A stretch of 64,000 bases of DNA. It comes from Rhizomys pruinosus (Eukaryota; Chordata; Mammalia; Rodentia; Spalacidae). The DNA lies in assembly GCA_009823505.1 (NCBI GenBank), contig VZQC01010587.1, positions 141,538 to 205,537 on the forward strand, given 5' to 3'. How positions within the stretch are numbered: the stretch's first letter is position 1; every line of letters begins with the position of its first letter. Made by a program: the position numbers and the translations under genes. The notes beneath the pieces were generated by a model. It saw only the letters and a program-made list of their open reading frames with translations, did no database searches and was not told where the DNA came from. This document shows positions 57,592 to 64,000 of this stretch, in pieces.

Positions 57592-57830
57592 GCTGGAGCT
57601 GGGGCCTTGAGGGCGGGACCCGGGCGCTGGGCCAGAGGGTCCGGAGAGTCCGGCGGCCAGGGCGGCTACGCCTTTGAGCAGGATACCCAGAAGCCACCTG
57701 GGCGAGTAGCTTGGGTTGCTGGGGCCTTGAGGGCGGGACCCGGGCGCTGGGCCAGAGGGTCCGGAGAGTCCGGCGGCCAGGGCGGCTGCGCCTTTGAGCA
57801 GGCTGCCGGGGCGCGGGCTAGATCAGGCAA
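57592..57830 (+). promoter_or_regulatory. L1 5' UTR monomers (two copies, 120 bp)
   Basis: 57,601-57,682 recurs at 57,721-57,802 with one base changed (ctacgcc/ctgcgcc); the period is exactly 120 bp. GC- and CpG-rich, in contrast to flanking DNA. Tandem monomers act as promoter units in mouse and rat L1s; here the second copy passes into a different sequence ('gctgccggggcgcggg') leading to the C-run at 57,830. The unit sequence is not one I recognise from mouse A, F, Tf or Gf monomers. Confidence 0.85.
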
Positions 57831-58045
57831 ACCCCCCCCCCCCGTTGGAGAACCTTCAGAACAAGAAGAGAAGAGTGCTTTGGCTTCCAATACCTAATAT
57901 AGCAACAAAATTGAAAAGCAGACAAGTCCATACTCCATAAACAAGGAGGAGGAAGGGGAACAACAACAACAACAAAAAAGTTATCTGAAGGAGGAAAGCA
58001 AAACCGTCTGCTATTTGTGATCTAAACCACAAAAGGGAAGCCCAC

Positions 58046-59368
58046 ATGCCAGGGACACGACGAAGGGACAACATGGGAAAGACACAGGATAATCCTGCAC
58101 CAAGCTCTACCAAACCTGTAGGAGACAGCTACAATGGGAACCCCTTGGAGGAGAACCAAGGAACAGATCTTAGAGGAATAATTGCAGACCTATGCAGAGA
58201 AATTAAAGAACATAAAGAGGAATTCAGAGAACTAAAGAGAGAGAATGAAAAACTCAAAAAGGACCTAGAGGGATACAATGACAAACATCAGAAAGAACTA
58301 AAGGAACAGATTGACAAACTCCGGAAAGAACTAGAGGGAGAAAAAAATAAAGAATATAGAGAACTAAAGAGAGAGAATGAAAAACTCAAAAAGGACCTAG
58401 AGGGATACAATGACAAACTTCAGAAAGAACTAAAGGAACAGACCAACAAACTCCAGAAAGAACTAGAGGGAGAAAAAAACAAACTCCGAAAGGAAGTAGA
58501 AACACTGAAAAAGGAAGCCAACCAACGAAGTAAGGAGCACCAAGAAGAGATTGAGAAGCACCAAGAAGAGATTGAGGAGCTCAAAAAGGAAATGGAAGTA
58601 CTAAAAAAAACACAGGATGAAATGAAAAAGGAATTAGAACACACATTCAATCAAGAAGAAAGGAAAGGAAAAAGCCTCAGAAGTAGAATGGAGGAAGCAG
58701 AACAAAGAATATCAGATCTGGAAGATAACACAGAGCAATTAAAAAGCTCAAATAAAGACTATGAAAAATTTAAAAATACACAAACGTGGAACAACCAGGA
58801 AATATGGGACACTATGAAAAGGTCAAACGTCCGTATCATAGGAATAGAGGAAGGAGAAGAATCTCAAGAGAATAGTATTGATCAGATCTTCAACAGAATA
58901 ATAGATGAAAACTTCCCCAAACTAAAAATAGACAAACCCATACAAATACAAGAAGCACATAGGACCCCAAACAGACAAGATCAGAAAAGAAACACCCCAC
59001 GCCATATTATAGTTAAAATGCTAGATGCCCAAAATAAAGACAAAATTCTGAGGGCTACAAAAGAAAAACAAGTCACATACAAAGGGAAACCCATCAGAAT
59101 TACAACTGACTTCTCGCCTCAAACCATGAAAGCAAGAAGAACATGGAGCAAAGCATTCCCAGTGTTAAGGGACTACGGATGCCAACCCAGAATACTTTAC
59201 CCAGCAAAAATGTCGACTATACTTGAAGGAGAGAGAAAAATCTTCCATGACATAAACAAGATGATGGAATACATGTCTGGAAAACCAACTCTTCATAAAA
59301 TACTTGAAGCAATTCAAAGGGTAGAAGAGAGGAGCAACAATCCTCAAACACCTAGGAAAAGAAACTAA
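58046..59368 (+). CDS. L1 ORF1 protein (RNA-binding chaperone)
   Basis: Open for 440 codons. The first ATG has a weak context (C at -3). The ATG at codon 10 (58,073; MGKTQD…) has A at -3 and G at +4 and is the more likely start, giving 431 residues. Order: polar N-terminus; long coiled coil (about 48-240) for trimerisation; RRM-like domain (about 258-345) with NVRIIGIEEG and PRHIIVKM strands; C-terminal domain with KGKPIRITTDFSPQTMKARR and the conserved YPAK. The protein binds L1 RNA and chaperones nucleic acid during target-primed reverse transcription, in cytoplasmic granules. Odd point: residues 61-104 and 105-148 are a near-perfect 44-residue tandem duplication in the coiled coil, and 164-177 contains a doubled HQEEIEK-type heptad. 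This is longer than mouse (about 357) or human (338) ORF1p. ORF2 follows 43 bases downstream. Confidence 0.95.
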   Translation: MPGTRRRDNMGKTQDNPAPSSTKPVGDSYNGNPLEENQGTDLRGIIADLCREIKEHKEEFRELKRENEKLKKDLEGYNDKHQKELKEQIDKLRKELEGEKNKEYRELKRENEKLKKDLEGYNDKLQKELKEQTNKLQKELEGEKNKLRKEVETLKKEANQRSKEHQEEIEKHQEEIEELKKEMEVLKKTQDEMKKELEHTFNQEERKGKSLRSRMEEAEQRISDLEDNTEQLKSSNKDYEKFKNTQTWNNQEIWDTMKRSNVRIIGIEEGEESQENSIDQIFNRIIDENFPKLKIDKPIQIQEAHRTPNRQDQKRNTPRHIIVKMLDAQNKDKILRATKEKQVTYKGKPIRITTDFSPQTMKARRTWSKAFPVLRDYGCQPRILYPAKMSTILEGERKIFHDINKMMEYMSGKPTLHKILEAIQRVEERSNNPQTPRKRN

Positions 59369-59411
59369 TAAAACATAACCATAGGAGCAAAATCAGAGGC
59401 TAGAAGCCCAA

Positions 59412-62400
59412 ATGGATAATAAAATGAAAGGAAGCAACATCCATCTTTCAATTATAACCTTAAATATTAATGGGCTAAACTCCCCAATCAAAAGGCATAG
59501 ACTGGGAGAATGGATTAGGAAACAAAACCCATCTATATGCTGTCTACAAGAAACCCATCTCAATTTCAATGATAGGCACCAACTTAAGGTGAAGGGATGG
59601 AAGAAAGTATTCCAAGCAAATGGTACCAAAAAGAAAGCAGGTGTGGCTATTCTAATATCAGACAAAATAGACTTCAAAGCAAAAGAAATCAAAAGAGACA
59701 AAGAGGGCCACTACATCTTTATTAAAGGAACAATTGACGATGAAGATTTCACAATTATAAATATATATGCACCAAACACCGGTGCACCAAACTTTATAAA
59801 GACAATTCTTCAGGATCTCAAGGCACAGATTAACCCCAGCACACTAATACTAGGGGACTTCAATACCCCATTAAGTCCCCTAGACAGGTCAACAGGACAA
59901 AGGATAAACAGAGAGACATCCGAACTAAATGACACAATACACCAAATGGACCTCACAGACATCTATCGAATATTTCACCCAAACACCAGAGAATACACTT
60001 TCTACTCAGCACCTCATGGAACATTCTCCAAAATAGACCATATACTGGGACACAGGGAAAAACTCAACAAATATAAAAAGATTGAAATAATCTCATGCAT
60101 TCTATCAGACCACAGTGCAATAAAACTCAATATCAACACCAGAATAAACCCTACATCCTACAGGAACACATGGAGACTAAACAACACTCTCCTGAATAAT
60201 GAGTGGGTCAAGGAAGAAATAAAGAAAGAAATAAAAACATTCCTGGAACTGAATGACAATGATAAAACAACACAGCAAAATCTATGGGACACTTTAAAAG
60301 CAGTCCTAAGAGGGAAGTTTATAGCTCTAAGTGCCTACATTAAAAAAACAGAAAGAACACAAGTGAATGACCTAACACTGCAGCTAAAAATACTTGAGAA
60401 ACAACAACAAATGAACCCTAAACGGAGCAGACAAGAAGAAATAACAAAAATCAGAGCAGAGATCAATGAAATAGAAACAAAGAAAACCATACAAAAAATC
60501 AATGAATCCAAAAGCTGGTTCTTTGAGAGAATAAACAAGATAGACAGACCTCTAGCCCAGTTAACCAAAAGAAAGAGGGAACAACTCCAAATCAACAGAA
60601 TCAGTGATGAAAGGGGAAACATCACAACAGACAATGAAAAAATCCAGACAATCATACGGGACTACTTCAAAAACTTATACTCTACTAAGTTTGAAAACCT
60701 AGAAGAAATGGATGAATATCTGAAATCCTGGGAATCACCAAAGCTCAACCAAGAAGAGATTGACAGCCTAAACAGACCAATAGTACAGGAAGAAATCGAA
60801 GATGTAATAAGTAGCCTCCCAACCAAAAAATGCCCAGGCCCGGATGGTTTCACGGCAGAATTTTATAAAATATTTCGAAAAGACATACAACCATTACTAC
60901 TTAAATTGTTTAGAAGGATACAAACGGAGGGACTTCTCCCAGAATCCTTCTATGAGGCCAGCATTACGCTACTACCAAAACCAGGGAAAGATACAACCAA
61001 AAAGGAGAACTATAGACCCATCTCCCTAATGAACACAGATGCCAAAATTCTAAACAGGATTCTGGCAAATCGCATACAGACTCACATCAAGAAAATCATC
61101 CACCATGACCAAGTTGGATTCATACCAGAGATGCAGGGATGGTTCAACATACGAAAATCAATAAACATCATCAAACATATCAATGGACTGAAGGACAAAA
61201 ACCACACCATCATTTCAATTGATGCGGAGAAAGCCTTTGACAAAATCCAGCATCCTTTCATGTTTAAAGTCCTGGAGGGAATTGGCCTAGAGGGATCATT
61301 CCTCAATGTAATCAAAGCCATATACAGGAAACCCACAGCCAATATCATCCTAAATGGGGAAATGACAGAAGCATTCCCCTTGAAGGTAGGAACTCGGCAA
61401 GGCTGCCCCCTGTCACCACTCCTCTTCAATATAGTGCTGGAAACCCTTGCAAGGGCAATAAGGCAAGAAAAGGAAATTAAAGGAGTTCTAATTGGAAAAG
61501 AGGAAATCAAGCTATCCCTTTTTGCTGATGATATGATTGTCTACCTAAGGGATGCTAAGAACTCCACCAGAAAACTCCTAGAAATGATTAAGAGCTTTGG
61601 TAAAGTGGCAGGATACAAAATAAATCTAGAAAAATCAGTAGCCTTTCTTTACACCAACAACAAGCAACTGAAGAAGGACTACAAGGAGACCTTCCCACTC
61701 ACAATAGCCTCAAAAACAATAAAATACCTAGGAACAAACCTAACCAAAGACACCAAGGATCTCTACAACAAAAATTTTAAACCCCTGAAAAAGGAAATTG
61801 AGGAAGACATCAGAAGATGGACAAACCTCCCATGCTCATGGATTGGGAAAATAAATATAGTAAAAATGTCCATCCTACCCAAACTAGTGTACAGATTTAA
61901 TGCAATCCCAATCAAAATCCCCAAGAGTTTCTTCACAGGCTTGGAAAAAAAAATCCTCAATTTCATTTGGAAAAACAAAAGACCCCGAATAGCCAAAGCA
62001 ATCCTGAGTGAAAAGAGCAATACAGGGGGGATCGCTATACCAGACATCAAACTATACTACAGGGCTATAGTCATAAAAACAGCTTGGTACTGGCACAAAA
62101 ACAGACCAGTGGACCAATGGAATAAAACTGAAGATCCAAACCTGAGCTCATACAATTTCAGCCACCTCATATTTGACAAGGGGGCCAAGAATACACAATG
62201 GAGGAAAGACAGCATCTTCAGCAAGTGGTGTTGGCAAAACTGGATCACCACTTGTAGAAGAATGAAATTAAACCCCTACCTCTCACCTTGTACAAAGGTC
62301 AACTCCAGATGGACCAAAGACCTCAACGTGAAACCCCAAACTCTGGAGGTGATAGAAGAGAAGCTTGGCAGCAGACTACAAGACATAGGTGTAGGAAAAG

Positions 62401-63245
62401 ACTTCCTAAATCAGACAGCAGCTGCACAAGAAATAAGATCGACAATTGACAAATGGGACCTCATTAAACTCAAAAGCTTCTGTACATCAAAGGAAGCAAT
62501 AAAGGAAGTGAGGAGAAGACCCACAGAGTGGGAGGAAACCTTCACAGCAGATACATCTGACAAAGCATTAATTTCCAGAGTATACAAGCTACTCAAAAAA
62601 CAAAGAAGAAAGAAAACAAATGAATCACTCAAAAGATGGAGCAAAGATCTGAATAGAGACTTCACAGAGGAGGAATTAGAGATGGCTGAGAAACATCTTA
62701 AGAACTGTTCAACATCTCTGATAATTAAGGAAATGCAAATTAAAACCACTTTGAGATATCACCTTACTCCAATAAGACTGGCTAGGATCAGGAACACGAA
62801 TGTTACCAAATGCTGGAGAGGTTGCGGGGAAAGGGGAACACTCATCCATTGCTGGTGGGAATGTAAACTAGTACAGCCACTATGGAAAACAGTGTGGAGA
62901 ACCCTTAAAAGACTCAAAATGAGCCTTCCATTTGACCCAGTCATACCACTCCTGGGTATATACCCACAAGACACAACTTACTGCAAAGATACATGCACAG
63001 CTATGTTTATTGCAGCTCTGTTCACAATAGCAAAAAGCTGGAACCAGCCCAGGTGCCCCTCAACTGACGAGTGGATAGAGAAAATGTGGTACATGTATAC
63101 AATGGAGTTCTATGCAGCAGTAAAGAGGGACAACATCATGAACTTTGCAGGTAAATGGATGGAGCTGGAAGACATTATGTTAAGTGAAGTAACACAGTCC
63201 CAGAAAAACAAACGACAAATGGTGTCCCTCATATGTGGATGCTAG
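59412..63245 (+). CDS. L1 ORF2 protein (endonuclease / reverse transcriptase)
   Basis: Open for 1,277 codons. The Met at codon 5 (59,424; [10 protein letters not shown]) aligns with the human ORF2p start; numbering from it, the endonuclease residues fall at the human positions: N14, E43, Y115, D145, N147, D205 and H230. The RT domain has D600 (SIDAEKAFD) and the FADD motif with D702/D703, plus [10 protein letters not shown] before it. The C-terminal Cys-rich motif CX3CX7HX4C is complete (C1130, C1134, H1142, C1147). Length 1,273 from this start against 1,275 in human. The protein nicks TTTT/AA sites and reverse-transcribes L1 RNA in cis, and B1/B2 RNA in trans. All checked catalytic residues are present, so activity is plausible but unproven. 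Translation would follow ORF1 by reinitiation or internal entry across a short spacer, as in other L1s. Confidence 0.96.
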   Translation: MDNKMKGSNIHLSIITLNINGLNSPIKRHRLGEWIRKQNPSICCLQETHLNFNDRHQLKVKGWKKVFQANGTKKKAGVAILISDKIDFKAKEIKRDKEGHYIFIKGTIDDEDFTIINIYAPNTGAPNFIKTILQDLKAQINPSTLILGDFNTPLSPLDRSTGQRINRETSELNDTIHQMDLTDIYRIFHPNTREYTFYSAPHGTFSKIDHILGHREKLNKYKKIEIISCILSDHSAIKLNINTRINPTSYRNTWRLNNTLLNNEWVKEEIKKEIKTFLELNDNDKTTQQNLWDTLKAVLRGKFIALSAYIKKTERTQVNDLTLQLKILEKQQQMNPKRSRQEEITKIRAEINEIETKKTIQKINESKSWFFERINKIDRPLAQLTKRKREQLQINRISDERGNITTDNEKIQTIIRDYFKNLYSTKFENLEEMDEYLKSWESPKLNQEEIDSLNRPIVQEEIEDVISSLPTKKCPGPDGFTAEFYKIFRKDIQPLLLKLFRRIQTEGLLPESFYEASITLLPKPGKDTTKKENYRPISLMNTDAKILNRILANRIQTHIKKIIHHDQVGFIPEMQGWFNIRKSINIIKHINGLKDKNHTIISIDAEKAFDKIQHPFMFKVLEGIGLEGSFLNVIKAIYRKPTANIILNGEMTEAFPLKVGTRQGCPLSPLLFNIVLETLARAIRQEKEIKGVLIGKEEIKLSLFADDMIVYLRDAKNSTRKLLEMIKSFGKVAGYKINLEKSVAFLYTNNKQLKKDYKETFPLTIASKTIKYLGTNLTKDTKDLYNKNFKPLKKEIEEDIRRWTNLPCSWIGKINIVKMSILPKLVYRFNAIPIKIPKSFFTGLEKKILNFIWKNKRPRIAKAILSEKSNTGGIAIPDIKLYYRAIVIKTAWYWHKNRPVDQWNKTEDPNLSSYNFSHLIFDKGAKNTQWRKDSIFSKWCWQNWITTCRRMKLNPYLSPCTKVNSRWTKDLNVKPQTLEVIEEKLGSRLQDIGVGKDFLNQTAAAQEIRSTIDKWDLIKLKSFCTSKEAIKEVRRRPTEWEETFTADTSDKALISRVYKLLKKQRRKKTNESLKRWSKDLNRDFTEEELEMAEKHLKNCSTSLIIKEMQIKTTLRYHLTPIRLARIRNTNVTKCWRGCGERGTLIHCWWECKLVQPLWKTVWRTLKRLKMSLPFDPVIPLLGIYPQDTTYCKDTCTAMFIAALFTIAKSWNQPRCPSTDEWIEKMWYMYTMEFYAAVKRDNIMNFAGKWMELEDIMLSEVTQSQKNKRQMVSLICGC

Positions 63246-63400
63246 TACCAACAACCCAGATATAAATATTTCTCATGGAGAGGGATGCATAGTAAAAGAA
63301 CAACAACAGAAAGACTGCATCAGAAAATGGACTGAAATGGTGAATTGGGAAGGGGGGATGGGTGGGAGAGGGACACGGATGTATATTCAATCAAGGCATA

Positions 63401-64000
63401 TTTAATTGATGTGAGTTCAGCAAGTACTCAGTTTCACCTAGACACTGTCTACAGGATACATGGTGTTTTAGGACTTAGTAAAAGTAAATATGTGTATATT
63501 AAACAACATTGGTTTACAGACTCTGATAAAAACGGTAATGCATCTGAGTTAAATGTAGATATAATTTGCTGTTGTCCACATTTGTTTTACACAAAATCTC
63601 TAGAGCAATAACTTTGGGATTGGCACATACAAATGTTCTCTATAATTTCTCTGTTGTACAGTATCACCTTGTAGCATTCTCTTTAAGATGATTTAAAGCA
63701 AAAATTAAGTTTGCTTCCCAAGTTAATCATATATAGTCACCCAAAACAGCATGGGTGAATTTGATGAAATCTGTGCCTTGATTCCACCCTATAGTTATGT
63801 ATAATACAACTGTCTTCTGGAGACTCATGGGTTAAAAAAAAAAGGGGGGGGGCGGTACAGACAGACATGAAACCTTCTAGTCAAAAACCTTGCAATTCAA
63901 ATCTTAAAACTAACTATGGGAAAAGATTTGTTTGTTCCAACAGGACAAAATGTCACCAACTTAACGGCTGAGAAAGAAAAGATACAGCTTTGCATTGAGT
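63401..64000. other. Unique or unassigned L1 3' flank
   Basis: AT-rich; an A10-G8 run at 63,836-63,853. Could contain the true L1 3' end or a 3'-transduced segment. No gene supported. Confidence 0.4.

Larger units (their letters stand above)
57590..63400 (+). mobile_element. Near-full-length L1 with intact ORFs
   Basis: Complete L1 architecture: GC-rich 5' UTR with repeated 120-bp monomers, ORF1, a short spacer, ORF2, and a 3' UTR with a G-rich tract (63,345-63,377). Both frames are uninterrupted, unlike the four other L1 pieces in the window, so it is by far the youngest. The 5' edge is placed where the first monomer copy begins. The 3' edge is uncertain: no clear poly(A) tail or target-site duplication was found, and sequence after 63,385 no longer matches the 51-kb copy. 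Expected to be expressed in germ line or early embryo if not silenced by CpG methylation and piRNAs. Confidence 0.93.

Noticed and set aside
58046..59368. Myosin/tropomyosin-like coiled-coil gene
   Set aside because: The Lys/Glu-rich N-terminal half looks like one, but the RRM-like and C-terminal domains plus adjacent ORF2 identify L1 ORF1.
59393..62974. Several 60-142 codon minus frames inside the L1
   Set aside because: Shadows of the ORF2 coding frame.

Overview
This is a stretch of nuclear DNA from a rodent, most likely a muroid (mouse-like) rodent. The SINEs show it: B1 elements derived from 7SL RNA, B2/B3 and B4 elements derived from tRNA, and weak ID-like elements, together with L1 LINEs whose 3' UTRs resemble the rodent Lx type. 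The youngest B2/B3 copies carry an internal 17-bp duplication that I do not know from house mouse or rat, so another genus is likely; I cannot name the species. Nothing here is bacterial, viral or organellar.

Most of the window is intergenic or intronic. Three parts stand out. (1) 8.86-10.60 kb looks like the last exon of a gene on the minus strand: a consensus splice acceptor, 41 open codons ending in -SPNISYLYSF and a stop, then about 1.6 kb of SINE-free 3' UTR with a poly(A) signal. I do not recognise the protein. (2) 36.65-37.33 kb is a strong CpG island, hence a promoter. Minus-strand splice signals beside it (donor at 36,742; possible 44-nt exon 36,298-36,341) and a possible early poly(A) site near 35,790 would fit a minus-strand gene running from about 37.3 kb to 8.9 kb. 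That single-gene model is inference. (3) 57.59 to about 63.4 kb holds a nearly complete L1 with open ORF1 and ORF2, every catalytic residue I checked, and a 5' UTR with two 120-bp monomer copies. It may be retrotransposition-competent.

Layout: 1-2.77 kb, two L1 3' ends in opposite orientation; 2.8-8.9 kb, unique DNA with B1, B2 and microsatellites; 8.9-10.6 kb, candidate terminal exon; 10.6-36 kb, probably intronic DNA with scattered SINEs, a repeat-poor block (25.7-31.8 kb), a CTCF-like site (24.24 kb) and a G-quadruplex motif (24.89 kb); 36.3-37.3 kb, promoter region; 37.3-47.5 kb, upstream DNA with SINEs, a 27-bp minisatellite and a homeodomain-motif cluster (42.25 kb); 47.6-51.4 kb, broken L1 copies with a nested B2; 51.4-57.6 kb, old LTR-like and L1 remnants and microsatellites; 57.6-63.4 kb, the intact L1; then unique DNA to the end.

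The only two complete protein genes are L1 ORF1 and ORF2. They act together: the ORF1 protein coats L1 RNA, while ORF2 supplies the endonuclease and reverse transcriptase for target-primed insertion. The same machinery would have mobilised the B1 and B2 SINEs, several of which still show target-site duplications.
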